Origin: Mycobacterium asiaticum DSM 44297 | Lineage (GTDB): Bacteria > Actinomycetota > Actinomycetes > Mycobacteriales > Mycobacteriaceae | DNA: 64,000 bases | Assembly: GCF_000613245.1 (NCBI RefSeq) | Contig: NZ_HG964937.1 | Coordinates: 502,443 to 566,442, forward strand | Reading direction: 5' to 3' | Shown here: one piece after another, positions 38,511 to 48,892 of the stretch | Layout of the letters: each line of letters begins with the position of its first letter | How positions within the stretch are numbered: the stretch's first letter is position 1 | The notes under the pieces: generated by a model | The model's input: the letters and a program-made list of their open reading frames with translations, nothing else | What the model was told of the DNA's origin: nothing | Databases searched by the model: none | Made by a program: the position numbers and the translations under genes

Positions 38511-40472
38511 ATGGAAGGCGGAGACGTGGATCTGAACGGCAATGGCGCCGGCGCAGAGTCTCATAATGGGTCCGGTCGGCAGCGCCTGGAGAACGTCGTT
38601 ATCCGATTCGCGGGAGACTCCGGCGATGGCATGCAGCTGACCGGCGACCGATTCACCTCTGAGGCGGCGCTTTTCGGAAACGACCTAGCCACCCAACCCA
38701 ATTACCCCGCCGAAATCCGCGCTCCTGCAGGGACTTTGCCAGGCGTTTCGTCATTCCAGATCCAGATAGCCGACTACGACATTCTGACCGCCGGAGACCG
38801 GCCCGATGTGCTGGTCGCGATGAACCCCGCCGCACTGAAAGCCAATATCGGTGATCTGCCGCGCGGCGGAATGGTGATCGCCAATTCCGACGAATTCACC
38901 AAGCGCAATCTGACCAAGGTCGGTTACGTCACCAACCCACTGGAAACCGACGAGCTCGAGGAATACGTCGTGCACGCGGTTCCGATGACGACGCTGACCC
39001 TCGGTGCGGTCGAAGCGATCGGCGCCACCAAGAAGGACGGCCAGCGCGCCAAGAACATGTTCGCGCTGGGCCTGCTGTCTTGGATGTACTCCCGTCCGAT
39101 CCAGACCAGTGAGAACTTCATCCGGGAGAAGTTCGTCCGTAAGCCCGACGTCGCCGAGGCCAACGTGCTGGCGCTGAAGGCGGGCTGGAACTACGGCGAA
39201 ACCACCGAAGCGTTCGGCACCACCTACGAGGTGTCGAAGGCCGCGCTGCCGGCCGGCGAATACCGGCAGATCTCCGGCAACACCGCCTTGGCCTACGGCA
39301 TCGTCGCGGCGGGCCAGCTGGCCGACAAGCAGGTGGTGCTCGGCAGCTACCCGATCACGCCGGCGTCGGACATCCTGCACGAGTTGTCCAAGCACAAGAA
39401 TTTCAACGTCATCACCTTCCAGGCCGAGGACGAGATCGGGGGTATCTGCGCCGCGATCGGTGCCTCCTACGGCGGTGCGCTGGGTGTCACCAGCACCTCG
39501 GGACCGGGTATTTCGCTTAAGTCCGAGGCGCTCGGGCTCAGCGTGATGACCGAACTACCGCTGATCGTGATCGATGTCCAGCGGGGCGGACCGTCCACCG
39601 GGCTGCCCACCAAGACCGAGCAGGCCGACCTGCTGCAGGCCCTGTTCGGCCGCAACGGCGAGTCGCCGGTGGCAGTGGTGGCCCCGCGGTCGCCGTCGGA
39701 CTGCTTCGAGACCGCCATCGAGGCCGTCCGTATCGCCGTGTCGTACCACACTCCGGTGATCGTGCTGTCCGACGGCGCCATCGCCAACGGGTCCGAACCG
39801 TGGCGTATCCCGGATGTCAGCTCGCTCAAGCCGATCAAGCATGTCTTCGCCAAGCCGGGCGAACCCTTCCAGCCCTACGCGCGCAACCCCGAGACGCTCG
39901 CCCGCCAGTTCGCCGTGCCCGGTACCCCCGGCCTGGAACACCGCATCGGCGGCCTGGAAGCGGCCAACGGCTCCGGCGACATCTCCTATGAGCCGGTCAA
40001 CCACGACCTGATGGTCCGGATCCGCCAGGCCAAGATCGACGGCATCAGCGTCCCCGATCTTGAGGTGGACGACCCGACCGGCGACGCGGACTTACTGCTG
40101 ATCGGGTGGGGCAGTTCCTACGGCCCCATCGGCGAGGCTTGCCGGCGGGCACGGCGCAAAGGCATCAAGGTGGCACACGCCCACCTGCGCTACCTCAACC
40201 CGTTCCCGGCCAACCTGGGCGACGTGCTGCGTCGCTACCCGCAGGTGGTGTGCCCAGAGATGAACCTCGGTCAGCTGGCGATGCTGCTGCGCGCGAAGTA
40301 TCTGGTGAACGTGCAGTCGGTGAGCAAGGTGCACGGTCTGTCTTTCCTGGCCGACGAGGTGGGCCGCGTCATCCGGGCCGCGCTGGGCGGGACGCTGGCA
40401 GAGATCGAACAAGACAAGACGATGGTCGCGAAGTTGTCGGCGGCCACGGTTGGAGCGGGAGCCGCACAATGA
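38511..40472 (+). CDS. korA: 2-oxoglutarate:ferredoxin oxidoreductase, fused gamma-alpha subunit KorA
   Basis: The 653-aa protein joins the gamma domain (about residues 25-210, with VIRFAGDSGDGMQLTGDRF) to the alpha domain (from about 240, with YPITPASDILHELSKHKN and GASYGGALGVTSTSGPG). The C-terminal part (LLIGWGSSYGPIGEA) is the domain II region. With KorB it oxidatively decarboxylates 2-oxoglutarate to succinyl-CoA while reducing ferredoxin, bypassing the lipoamide complex in the TCA cycle. Start choice is unsure: ATG 38511 gives the length I remember for Rv2455c; GTG 38526, with AAGGCGGAG just upstream, and GTG 38487 are alternatives. korB overlaps by 4 bp. Confidence 0.92.
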   Translation: MEGGDVDLNGNGAGAESHNGSGRQRLENVVIRFAGDSGDGMQLTGDRFTSEAALFGNDLATQPNYPAEIRAPAGTLPGVSSFQIQIADYDILTAGDRPDVLVAMNPAALKANIGDLPRGGMVIANSDEFTKRNLTKVGYVTNPLETDELEEYVVHAVPMTTLTLGAVEAIGATKKDGQRAKNMFALGLLSWMYSRPIQTSENFIREKFVRKPDVAEANVLALKAGWNYGETTEAFGTTYEVSKAALPAGEYRQISGNTALAYGIVAAGQLADKQVVLGSYPITPASDILHELSKHKNFNVITFQAEDEIGGICAAIGASYGGALGVTSTSGPGISLKSEALGLSVMTELPLIVIDVQRGGPSTGLPTKTEQADLLQALFGRNGESPVAVVAPRSPSDCFETAIEAVRIAVSYHTPVIVLSDGAIANGSEPWRIPDVSSLKPIKHVFAKPGEPFQPYARNPETLARQFAVPGTPGLEHRIGGLEAANGSGDISYEPVNHDLMVRIRQAKIDGISVPDLEVDDPTGDADLLLIGWGSSYGPIGEACRRARRKGIKVAHAHLRYLNPFPANLGDVLRRYPQVVCPEMNLGQLAMLLRAKYLVNVQSVSKVHGLSFLADEVGRVIRAALGGTLAEIEQDKTMVAKLSAATVGAGAAQ

Positions 40473-41557
40473 CCAACCTGATCGGCGCCGACCTGGGTGT
40501 CACCCCCAAGCCGACCAAGAACGACGGGGTGCCCACGCTCTCCGAAGAAGACCAGCCGCAGAAGGGCAAGGACTTCACCAGCGACCAGGAGGTCCGTTGG
40601 TGCCCCGGTTGCGGTGACTACGTCATCCTCAACACGATCCGCAACTTCTTGCCCGAGCTCGGGCTGCGTCGCGAGAACATCGTGTTCATCAGTGGCATCG
40701 GCTGCTCGAGCCGGTTTCCCTACTACCTGGAGACCTACGGGTTCCACTCGATCCACGGCCGCGCGCCGGCCATCGCCACCGGTCTGGCGCTGGCGCGGGA
40801 GGACCTGTCGGTCTGGGTGGTCACTGGGGACGGGGACGCGCTGTCCATCGGCGGCAACCACCTCATCCACGCCCTCCGCCGCAACGTCAACATCACGGTG
40901 CTGTTGTTCAACAACCGGATCTACGGGCTGACCAAGGGCCAGTACTCGCCGACATCCGAGGTCGGCAAGATCACCAAGTCCACCCCCATGGGTTCGCTGG
41001 ACCACCCCTTCAACCCGGTGTCCCTAGCGCTGGGCGCGGAAGCGACGTTCGTCGGCCGGGCGCTGGACTCGGATCGCGCCGGCCTGTCCGAGGTACTGCG
41101 TGCCGCGGCCCAACATCGCGGCGCCGCCCTGGTCGAAATCATGCAGGACTGCCCGATCTTCAATGACGGCTCCTTCGACGTGCTCCGCAAGGAGGGTGCC
41201 GAGGAGCGGGTGATCAAAGTCCGCCACGGCGAGCCGATCGTGTTCGGCGCCAACGGTGAGTTCTGCGTGGTGAAGTCGGGCTTCAGCCTGGACGTGGCCA
41301 AGACGGCCGACGTCGCGGTCGATGAAATCGTGGTCCACGACGCGCATTCCGACGACTCGGCCTACGCCTTCGCGCTGTCACGGTTGTCCGACCAGAACCT
41401 GGACCACACGGTTATGGGTATCTTCCGCGACGTCAGCCGACCTACCTATGACGATGCGGCCCGGTCACAGATCGCCACGGCCAGAACTTCGACCGCATCC
41501 GGCCAAGCCGCGTTGCAATCACTGCTGCGCGGGCGCGACACCTGGACCGTGGACTGA
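40469..41557 (+). CDS. korB: 2-oxoglutarate:ferredoxin oxidoreductase, TPP-binding beta subunit KorB
   Basis: The 362-aa protein carries the thiamine diphosphate site ([21 protein letters not shown] with downstream [11 protein letters not shown]). Cysteines for an iron-sulfur cluster are in WCPGCGDY (Cys45, Cys48) and [11 protein letters not shown] 40469 overlaps the korA stop (ATGA), so the subunits are translated together. No ferredoxin gene is adjacent. The frame is open 5' to 40106 but inside korA; that extension is not used. mobA begins 1 bp after the stop, so the molybdenum cofactor gene may be on the same transcript. Confidence 0.93.
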   Translation: MTNLIGADLGVTPKPTKNDGVPTLSEEDQPQKGKDFTSDQEVRWCPGCGDYVILNTIRNFLPELGLRRENIVFISGIGCSSRFPYYLETYGFHSIHGRAPAIATGLALAREDLSVWVVTGDGDALSIGGNHLIHALRRNVNITVLLFNNRIYGLTKGQYSPTSEVGKITKSTPMGSLDHPFNPVSLALGAEATFVGRALDSDRAGLSEVLRAAAQHRGAALVEIMQDCPIFNDGSFDVLRKEGAEERVIKVRHGEPIVFGANGEFCVVKSGFSLDVAKTADVAVDEIVVHDAHSDDSAYAFALSRLSDQNLDHTVMGIFRDVSRPTYDDAARSQIATARTSTASGQAALQSLLRGRDTWTVD

Positions 41558-41558
41558 G

Positions 41559-42164
41559 GTGACAAAACAGGTGCCCGAGGAAGTTTCACTGGCCGGCGTC
41601 GTACTTGCCGGCGGGGAATCGCGGCGCATGGGCCGCGACAAAGCGACCCTACCGGTTCCGGGGGGCAGAACCACACTGGTGGAGCACGTGGTAAGCGTTG
41701 TGGCGCAACGTTGTTCGCCGGTGTACGTGATGGCGGCGCCGGGGCAACCGTTGCCGGCCCTGCCGGTTTCCATCCTGCGGGACGAAATGCGCGGGCTCGG
41801 ACCGCTGCCGGCGACCGGACGGGGTTTGCGCGAGGCCGCGGCCGCGGGAGCAAAGCTCGCATTCGTCTCGGCGGTTGACATGCCTTCGCTGACAACCGAT
41901 TTGATCGACGAGCTGGTCCGCCTGGCGGTCGAGACCAACGCCGAAATCGTGATGCCTTGGGACGGCCGGAGTCATTATCTGGCCGCGGTGTACCGCACGG
42001 ACCTGGCCGACCGGATCGACGCGCTCGTCGCCGAGGGGGCGCGCCGGATGAGCGCTTTGATCGACGCCTCGGACTCCCAGCAGATTGTGATGCCTGAATC
42101 CGCTGCGTTGACCAACGTGAATACCGAGGCCGATCTGAGAACGCCGGTGCGGTCCGGGCGCTGA
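41559..42164 (+). CDS. mobA: Molybdenum cofactor guanylyltransferase MobA
   Basis: The 201-aa protein has the same length I recall for Rv2453c. It attaches GMP to molybdopterin for bis-MGD enzymes. The nucleotidyltransferase signature [14 protein letters not shown] is at residues 16-29, the metal site SAVDMP is central, and the C-terminus ends with LTNVNT. The start is GTG 41559 (VTKQVPEEV), immediately after korB; GTG 41571 is also possible. No ribosome-binding site is obvious, which fits coupling to korB translation. A 640-bp non-coding stretch follows. Confidence 0.9.
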   Translation: MTKQVPEEVSLAGVVLAGGESRRMGRDKATLPVPGGRTTLVEHVVSVVAQRCSPVYVMAAPGQPLPALPVSILRDEMRGLGPLPATGRGLREAAAAGAKLAFVSAVDMPSLTTDLIDELVRLAVETNAEIVMPWDGRSHYLAAVYRTDLADRIDALVAEGARRMSALIDASDSQQIVMPESAALTNVNTEADLRTPVRSGR

Positions 42165-42192
42165 CCCTCGTCGCGCGTCAATTATTTGCGGA

Positions 42193-42282
42193 ATTCTCTT
42201 GTGGTGCTTGGTGATCGACTCTTATACCCAAGAGAATGTGTGACCTACTCAGCCGGCCATGCTGGCGTGTGGGCTGAGTCAC
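42193..42282. repeat. Two inverted repeats between mobA and rpfE
   Basis: A perfect 9-bp repeat ATTCTCTTG / CAAGAGAAT lies at 42193-42201 and 42229-42237 with a 27-nt spacer. Immediately after it, GTGACctaCTCAGCC at 42240-42254 pairs with GGCTGAGTCAC at 42272-42282 around a GC-rich loop. They may end the kor-mob transcript or be binding sites for rpfE regulators. Further short perfect repeats occur at 42364-42380 (GATTCG/CGAATC), 42473-42494 (CGGCGA/TCGCCG) and 42533-42546 (GCCCG/CGGGC). Confidence 0.5.
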
Positions 42283-42604
42283 CTCAACAGTTATCCCGGC
42301 CACCGGCGAGCCTGCCGAATTTTCAAACCCCAAATCCGGTGTCGCAGCTCACAATATGTGCGTGATTCGGCTCACGAATCCCGAACTTCGTTGCTACGTT
42401 GGCGCTCTCCCGGAATGCGGGATTGACCTGCGTGAACCCGTGTGGATCCGTGCCGTGATCGTCTCGTGACCGCGGCGAGACCAACGTGTCGCCGAGATGA
42501 CGAATCCAAATCGTTATCGTACGGTCCTGTTAGCCCGAAAACGGGCCCCCCAAAACCGAATAAGCAAACCGAAAACTGAATCCACGGACCCGCGTGTGAG
42601 CGGA

Positions 42605-43374
<770 letters not shown>

Positions 43375-43399
43375 TCAGCCGATAAGCGAATAGCGACGA

Positions 43400-43422
43400 G
43401 TGCCGGGCTACCAGCCCGGCAC
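43400..43422 (+). terminator. Intrinsic terminator of rpfE
   Basis: GTGCCGGGCT and AGCCCGGCAC form a perfect 10-bp stem with a 3-nt ACC loop, 25 bp after the rpfE stop and followed by TTTGTCGTTT. This is the clearest intrinsic terminator in the window and makes rpfE a single-gene transcript. Confidence 0.8.
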
Positions 43423-43443
43423 TTTGTCGTTTCCGCCCGTAGT

Positions 43444-43449
43444 AGCGTC
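43444..43449 (+). promoter_or_regulatory. Candidate -10 element for a leaderless enoyl reductase-like transcript
   Basis: TAGCGT ends 7 nt before the GTG at 43456, placing the expected start of transcription on the start codon. The gene has no purine-rich ribosome-binding site, in keeping with a leaderless message. The terminator of rpfE directly upstream means a promoter must exist in this 33-bp space or inside the terminator stem. Confidence 0.4.
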
Positions 43450-43455
43450 GAACCG

Positions 43456-44712
43456 GTGACCGATACGCCACGTGAATTCGACATCATTGTGTACGGAGCC
43501 ACCGGGTTCGTAGGGAAGCTGACCGCCGACTACCTCTCCCGGGCCGGTCAAGACGCGAAGATCGCACTTGCGGGCAGATCGACCGAGCGGCTGGAGGCGG
43601 TCCGCAGATCCCTCGGGCCGTCGGCCCAGTCGTGGCAATTGGTGACCGCCGACGCCTCTTCCCAGGCCACCCTCGAGGAGATGGCCGCTCGCACCCGGGT
43701 CGTCATCACTACCGTCGGGCCTTACACCCATTACGGGCTGCCGCTGGTGGCCGCGTGCGCCGCCGCTGGGACCGACTACGCCGACCTGACAGGTGAGGCG
43801 ATGTTCGTCCGCGAAAGCATCGACCAGTTCCACAAGCAGGCAGCCGACACCGGCGCCCGGATCGTGCACGCCTGCGGCTTCGACTCGATTCCCTCCGACA
43901 TGACGGTGTATGCGCTGTACCGGGCGGCGCGCGATGACGATGCGGGCGAACTGGCCGACACCAACTTCGTGGTCCGCTCGTTGCGGGGCGGGGCGTCCGG
44001 CGGCACCATCGCGTCGGTGTTGGAAGTGTTGCGTACCGCATCCCGCGACCCCGAGGCTCGTCGGCAGATGGCCGACCCCTACACCCTCAGTAGCGACCGC
44101 GGCGCGGAACCCGAGGTGGGTAACCAACCGGACCTGCCGCTGCGGCGCGGTAGCCAGCTCGCGCCCGAACTCAGTGGACTGTGGACGGCGGCTTTCCTGA
44201 TGGCGCCCTACAACACCCGAATCGTCCGGCGCAGCAACGCTTTACTGGATTGGGCCTATGGGCGTCAGTTCCGCTATACCGAAACGATGAGCGTGGGCTC
44301 CTCACCGCTCGCACCGGTCGCGTCGGCCGCCATGACTGGCTTCGGCAACGCGATGTTCGCCGTCGGCAGTCGCTTCTTCCACCGCCTGCCGAGTGGACTG
44401 GTGGAACGCGTCGTCCCCAAACCGGGCAGCGGCCCCAGCGAAGCGACCCGCGAGCGCGGCTTCTACAAAGTAGAGACGTACACCACGACCACCTCGGGCG
44501 CGCGCTATGTGGCTCGGATGGAACAGCGCGGCGACCCGGGCTACAAGGCGACGTCGGTGCTGTTGGGCGAGTGCGGACTTGCGTTGGCCAAAGACCGCGA
44601 CAAGCTGTCCGACCTGCGCGGGGTCCTGACGCCCGCCGCGGCCATGGGCGACGCGCTGCTGGACCGTTTCCCGGCGGCAGGTGTCTCGTTGCAGACCGAG
44701 AGATTGACATGA
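43456..44712 (+). CDS. Trans-acting enoyl reductase-like / saccharopine dehydrogenase-family protein
   Basis: The 418-aa protein begins REFDIIVYGATGFVGKLTADY, a Rossmann NAD(P) site, and continues with ITTVGPYTHYGLPLV and DLTGEAMFVRESID. These are typical of the family that includes the phthiocerol trans-acting enoyl reductase Rv2953 and its paralogue Rv2449c, which matches this locus. No polyketide synthase is nearby, so the acyl substrate is unknown; the paralogue reduces double bonds on polyketide intermediates. A moderately hydrophobic patch in the C-terminal half (SAAMTGFGNAMFAVG) may associate with membranes. The GTG start fits a leaderless message. Confidence 0.83.
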   Translation: MTDTPREFDIIVYGATGFVGKLTADYLSRAGQDAKIALAGRSTERLEAVRRSLGPSAQSWQLVTADASSQATLEEMAARTRVVITTVGPYTHYGLPLVAACAAAGTDYADLTGEAMFVRESIDQFHKQAADTGARIVHACGFDSIPSDMTVYALYRAARDDDAGELADTNFVVRSLRGGASGGTIASVLEVLRTASRDPEARRQMADPYTLSSDRGAEPEVGNQPDLPLRRGSQLAPELSGLWTAAFLMAPYNTRIVRRSNALLDWAYGRQFRYTETMSVGSSPLAPVASAAMTGFGNAMFAVGSRFFHRLPSGLVERVVPKPGSGPSEATRERGFYKVETYTTTTSGARYVARMEQRGDPGYKATSVLLGECGLALAKDRDKLSDLRGVLTPAAAMGDALLDRFPAAGVSLQTERLT

Positions 44713-44818
44713 CGTGGCCGGTTGAAAACCCTCCGTGCCGCAGGGTGCCCATCTGGGGGGCGTGAGTCTACTGTCGAAGATGCGACCCCCTGCGAACTAG
44801 CGACGAAGGTGGAGAGCG

Positions 44819-45403
44819 ATGGCCGATCTTGACGATCTTTATCAACAGATTCCTACCGCGGAGCTCGCAACCCGGCTGGGCGCCGATGAAGGCGAGGTGG
44901 ACAAGGCGGTACACACGCTCGTGCCCGTCTTGCTCAGCGGGTTGCAGCACGGCAGCCAAGACCCCGAGCATGCCAGCAGGATCGAATCCGCGGCCAGCGG
45001 TCATGCCGCCCGGGGCCTGCTTGACGCCGGCGGCGGACCCACGCTGGACCAAGTGGACGAGAACGACGGTCACCGGGCCGTCTCGACCCTGTTCGGCGGC
45101 AAAGACACCGACGAAGTTGCCTCGGCATTGGCAGTCGGCGGCGCGGGCAACAGTGACCTGCTCAAGCAGCTGCTACCGGTGGTGCTGCCAATTGTGTTGG
45201 CATACATCGGAAAACAACTCGGCTCCGGCAATGCGCAAGAAACCGGCGCTCAGAAGGGTTCCGGGGGGCTGGGTGACATCCTCGGCAGCATCCTGGGCGG
45301 CGGCAACGACAAAGGGCTCGGCGGCATCCTCGGCAACGTGTTGAGCGGCAAGGGCGGTGGGCTCGGCGAGCTGCTCGGCGGTTTGCTCGGCGGCCGCAAA
45401 TAA
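44819..45403 (+). CDS. DUF937-domain protein
   Basis: The 194-aa protein has a helical N-terminal domain (IPTAELATRLGADEGEVDKAV, then LFGGKDTDEVASALA) typical of DUF937. It is followed by a hydrophobic helix (LKQLLPVVLPIVLAYIGKQL) and a Gly/Leu repeat tail with five or so copies of the pattern LGxILGGG or LGELLGG. The family is bacterial and of unknown function; the repeats may form a glycine-zipper-like membrane or assembly surface. ATG 44819 follows GGAGAGCG. It is flanked by the enoyl reductase-like gene and the lectin/LysM gene, all on the plus strand with gaps of about 110 bp. Confidence 0.78.
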   Translation: MADLDDLYQQIPTAELATRLGADEGEVDKAVHTLVPVLLSGLQHGSQDPEHASRIESAASGHAARGLLDAGGGPTLDQVDENDGHRAVSTLFGGKDTDEVASALAVGGAGNSDLLKQLLPVVLPIVLAYIGKQLGSGNAQETGAQKGSGGLGDILGSILGGGNDKGLGGILGNVLSGKGGGLGELLGGLLGGRK

Positions 45404-45520
45404 CTAGCGCGGCAACCTAATTGCGCTGAGCCGAACTCTGTTCCGATAAGTGCAGGATTAGTAGCCTCGCGTTCCGGGGTAGTACCAGAATTCGAAATCG
45501 ACGCAACGAGAGGGAAAGTC

Positions 45521-46162
45521 ATGGCAGACACGCTCCAAGAAGGTCAGAAGCTGGTACGTGGCGAGTCGCTGGTCTCCAACAACGGGGCCTACACGCTCAC
45601 CCTCCAGGATGACGGGAACCTGGTGCTCGCTTCGCGCGGTAAGCCGCTGTGGGCCACCTCGACCAACGGTCAGGATGTGGTGCGCGCCGAGGTGCAACGC
45701 GACGGCAACTTCGTCCTTTACACGGCCGACAAACCCGTATGGCACACCGACACCAAGGGCAAGAAGCAGGTCAGACTCGTCCTGCAGGACGATCGCAATC
45801 TGGTGCTCTACGCCGCGGACGGACCGGCCTGGTCCACCAAGACCGAGACCGACGCACCGCCGCCACCCGAGCCGGTCGCCGAGCCCGCCGAGGAACTCGA
45901 CGACAAGGGCATTTCCCAGGACGGACCGGCGCCCACCGACCAGGCGGTCGCCGAGCCCGTCGGGGAGGCGGCGCCCGAAGCTCCGCCGGCACCCGCGCCG
46001 GAGCCCGCCGCGCGCACCTACACCGTCGAGTCGGGCGACACCCTATGGGCCATTGCCGAGCGCTTCTACGGCGACGGAAGCAAGTACCAGCTCATCGCGG
46101 ACGCCAGCGGCATCCCCAACCCCGACCTGATCTACCCGGGTCAAGTCGTCACAATTCCCTGA
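45521..46162 (+). CDS. Bulb-type mannose-binding lectin fused to LysM
   Basis: The 213-aa protein has an N-terminal B-lectin domain (about residues 3-110) with three mannose-site repeats of the QxDxNxVxY type: QDDGNLVLA, QRDGNFVLY and QDDRNLVLY. A Pro/Glu/Ala linker follows, then a C-terminal LysM domain (about 163-213: YTVESGDTLWAIAERFYGDG) that should bind peptidoglycan. The first mannose site ends in Ala instead of Tyr. No signal peptide is visible, odd for a protein with two cell-surface binding domains. It resembles the M. smegmatis lectin MSL. ATG 45521 follows GAGAGGGAAAG. A terminator ends the unit. Confidence 0.87.
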   Translation: MADTLQEGQKLVRGESLVSNNGAYTLTLQDDGNLVLASRGKPLWATSTNGQDVVRAEVQRDGNFVLYTADKPVWHTDTKGKKQVRLVLQDDRNLVLYAADGPAWSTKTETDAPPPPEPVAEPAEELDDKGISQDGPAPTDQAVAEPVGEAAPEAPPAPAPEPAARTYTVESGDTLWAIAERFYGDGSKYQLIADASGIPNPDLIYPGQVVTIP

Positions 46163-46170
46163 CCCGGACA

Positions 46171-46200
46171 GCCTGAATCCGCTGACCTGCGGATTCAGGC
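46171..46200. terminator. Hairpin terminator after the lectin/LysM gene
   Basis: GCCTGAATCCGC and GCGGATTCAGGC form a perfect 12-bp stem with a 6-nt TGACCT loop, 8 bp after the lectin stop. It is followed by CGTTAC rather than a T-run. It separates the lectin gene from valS. Confidence 0.7.
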
Positions 46201-46228
46201 CGTTACACGGGGCTCGGGCGACGGTTCC

Positions 46229-46234
46229 TAGAAT
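46229..46234 (+). promoter_or_regulatory. Candidate -10 element for leaderless valS
   Basis: TAGAAT fits the mycobacterial TANNNT -10 consensus and ends 7 nt before the valS GTG at 46241. No ribosome-binding site lies upstream of the GTG. Both points suggest that valS is transcribed without a leader. No clear -35 element is present. Confidence 0.5.
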
Positions 46235-46240
46235 TGACCG

Positions 46241-48892
46241 GTGACCGCCAGCCCCCGCCCCGCCAACGACCAGCTACCCAAGTCGTGGGATCCGGCCGCG
46301 ATGGAGGATGCGATCTACCGGCGCTGGCTGGATGCCGGCTACTTCGCCGCGGATCCGAACAGCACCAAGCCCGCCTACTCGATCGTGCTGCCGCCGCCGA
46401 ACGTGACCGGCAGCCTGCACATGGGTCACGCGCTCGAGCACACCATGATGGACGCGCTGACCCGCCGCAAGCGCATGCAGGGTTACGAGGTGCTGTGGCA
46501 GCCCGGCATGGACCACGCCGGCATCGCCACCCAGAGTGTGGTGGAAAAGCAGCTGGCCGTCGACGGCAAGACCAAAGAGGACTTTGGCCGTGAGCTGTTC
46601 GTCGACAAGGTATGGGACTGGAAGCGCGAGTCCGGCGGTGCCATCGGCGGCCAGATGCGCCGACTCGGCGACGGCGTGGACTGGAGCCGGGACCGGTTCA
46701 CCATGGACGAGGGCCTGTCGCGCGCGGTGCGAACCATCTTCAAGCGGCTCTACGACGACGGGCTGATCTACCGGGCCGAGCGCCTGGTCAACTGGTCACC
46801 GGTGCTCGAGACGGCCATCTCCGACCTGGAGGTCAACTACCAGGACGTCGAAGGTGAACTGGTCTCGTTCCGCTACGGCTCGCTCGACGACGCCGAACCG
46901 CACATCGTCGTCGCGACCACTCGCGTCGAGACCATGCTCGGTGACACCGCCATCGCGGTGCACCCAGATGACGACCGCTACCGCCACCTGGTTGGGACCA
47001 CCCTGGCGCACCCATTCGTGGCGCGCGAGCTGATCGTCGTCGCCGACGAACACGTGGATCCCGAATTCGGGACCGGCGCAGTCAAAGTCACGCCCGCCCA
47101 CGACCCGAACGACTTCGAGATCGGGATGCGCCACCAGCTGCCGATGCCCTCGATCATGGATACCAAGGGCCGGATCGCCGACACCGGAACGCAATTCGAC
47201 GGCATGGACCGCTTCGAGGCACGGGTGGCGGTGCGCGAGGCGCTGGCCGCCCAGGGCCGGGTGATCGAGGAGAAGCGGCCCTACCTGCACAGCGTCGGGC
47301 ACTCCGAGCGCAGCGGTGAGCCGATCGAACCGCGATTGTCTTTGCAGTGGTGGGTGCGGGTGGAATCGATGGCCAAGGCCGCCGGGGACGCGGTTCGCAA
47401 CGGCGACACGGTGATTCACCCGGCCAGCCTGGAGCCGCGGTGGTTCGGCTGGGTGGACGACATGCACGACTGGTGCATCTCGCGGCAGCTGTGGTGGGGT
47501 CATCGCATCCCGATCTGGTACGGGCCCGACGGCGAGCAGATCTGCGTCGGCCCCGACGAGACACCGCCGCAGGGCTGGGAGCAGGACCCCGACGTGCTGG
47601 ACACGTGGTTCTCCTCGGCGCTGTGGCCGTTCTCCACGCTGGGCTGGCCGTCGCGTACGGCCGAGTTGGAGAAGTTCTATCCGACCAGCGTGCTGGTCAC
47701 CGGTTACGACATCCTGTTCTTCTGGGTGGCCCGGATGATGATGTTCGGCACCTACGTCGGGGGCGACGACGCCATCACCCTCGAAGGTGGCCGGGGCCCG
47801 CAGGTGCCGTTCACCGACGTGTTCCTGCACGGCCTGATCCGCGATGAATTCGGCCGCAAGATGAGCAAATCCAAGGGCAACGTGATCGACCCGCTGGATT
47901 GGATGGACAAGTTCGGCGCCGACGCGTTGCGCTTCACCCTGGCCCGCGGTGCCAGCCCCGGCGGCGACCTGGCTATCGGCGAGGACGCCGTGCGGGCATC
48001 CCGCAACTTCGGCACAAAACTGTTCAATGCCACCCGGTACGCCCTGCTCAACGGAGCCGCACTGGCGCCGCACCCGCCGCAGGACGAGCTCACCGACGCC
48101 GACCGCTGGATCCTGGGCCGGCTGGAAGAGGTTCGGGCCGAGGTAGATTCGGCATTCGACAGCTACGAGTTCAGCCGGGCCTGTGAAGCTCTCTACCACT
48201 TCGCCTGGGACGAATTCTGCGACTGGTACGTGGAACTGGCCAAAACTCAATTGGGGCAAGGCCTCACACACACCACTGCCGTGCTGGCCGCCGGCCTCGA
48301 CACGTTGCTGCGCCTGCTGCATCCGGTGATCCCGTTCATCACCGAGGCGTTGTGGCAGGCGTTGACGCACCAGGAGTCGTTGGTGATCGCCGATTGGCCG
48401 ACGCCTTCGGGCTTCACGCTTGATCCGATTGCGGCACAGCGGATCACCGACATGCAGAAGCTGGTGACCGAGGTGCGGCGGTTCCGCAGCGATCAAGGCC
48501 TGGCCGATCGGCAGAAGGTGCCGGCCCGGTTGATCGGTGTCGAGGATGCCGATCTGAGCCAGCAGGTCCCCGCGGTGACGGCGCTGGCCTGGCTCACCGA
48601 GCCCACTGATGACTTCCGCGCCTCGGTGTCTCTGGAGGTGCGCCTCAGCGCGGCCACCGTCGTCGTCGAGCTAGACACCTCGGGCACCATCGACGTGGCC
48701 GCCGAGCGTCGTCGTCTCGAAAAGGACTTAGCCGCAGCGCAAAAGGAGCTGGCGTCGACCGCTGCCAAGCTCGGCAACGCGGAATTCCTGGCCAAGGCGC
48801 CGGAAGCGGTCGTGGGCAAGATCCGCGCAAGACAGCAGCTGGCACAGGAGGAAACCGAGCGGATCACGGCCAGGTTGGCTGCGCTGCAATGA
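46241..48892 (+). CDS. valS: Valyl-tRNA synthetase
   Basis: The 883-aa class I synthetase has HMGH (residues 60-63, the HIGH motif) in [15 protein letters not shown] and KMSKS at 540-544. Between them lies the large editing domain ([15 protein letters not shown]). The anticodon-binding helical domain and a C-terminal coiled-coil arm ([24 protein letters not shown]) complete the protein. It charges tRNA-Val and hydrolyses mischarged Thr. It is full length and matches Rv2448c. folC overlaps its stop by 4 bp (ATGA), starting a coupled valS-folC-DUF4233 unit. Confidence 0.95.
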   Translation: MTASPRPANDQLPKSWDPAAMEDAIYRRWLDAGYFAADPNSTKPAYSIVLPPPNVTGSLHMGHALEHTMMDALTRRKRMQGYEVLWQPGMDHAGIATQSVVEKQLAVDGKTKEDFGRELFVDKVWDWKRESGGAIGGQMRRLGDGVDWSRDRFTMDEGLSRAVRTIFKRLYDDGLIYRAERLVNWSPVLETAISDLEVNYQDVEGELVSFRYGSLDDAEPHIVVATTRVETMLGDTAIAVHPDDDRYRHLVGTTLAHPFVARELIVVADEHVDPEFGTGAVKVTPAHDPNDFEIGMRHQLPMPSIMDTKGRIADTGTQFDGMDRFEARVAVREALAAQGRVIEEKRPYLHSVGHSERSGEPIEPRLSLQWWVRVESMAKAAGDAVRNGDTVIHPASLEPRWFGWVDDMHDWCISRQLWWGHRIPIWYGPDGEQICVGPDETPPQGWEQDPDVLDTWFSSALWPFSTLGWPSRTAELEKFYPTSVLVTGYDILFFWVARMMMFGTYVGGDDAITLEGGRGPQVPFTDVFLHGLIRDEFGRKMSKSKGNVIDPLDWMDKFGADALRFTLARGASPGGDLAIGEDAVRASRNFGTKLFNATRYALLNGAALAPHPPQDELTDADRWILGRLEEVRAEVDSAFDSYEFSRACEALYHFAWDEFCDWYVELAKTQLGQGLTHTTAVLAAGLDTLLRLLHPVIPFITEALWQALTHQESLVIADWPTPSGFTLDPIAAQRITDMQKLVTEVRRFRSDQGLADRQKVPARLIGVEDADLSQQVPAVTALAWLTEPTDDFRASVSLEVRLSAATVVVELDTSGTIDVAAERRRLEKDLAAAQKELASTAAKLGNAEFLAKAPEAVVGKIRARQQLAQEETERITARLAALQ

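Noticed and set aside
46796..48496. 566-codon frame antisense to valS
   Set aside because: Shadow of a conserved synthetase gene; no start signal or recognisable protein.
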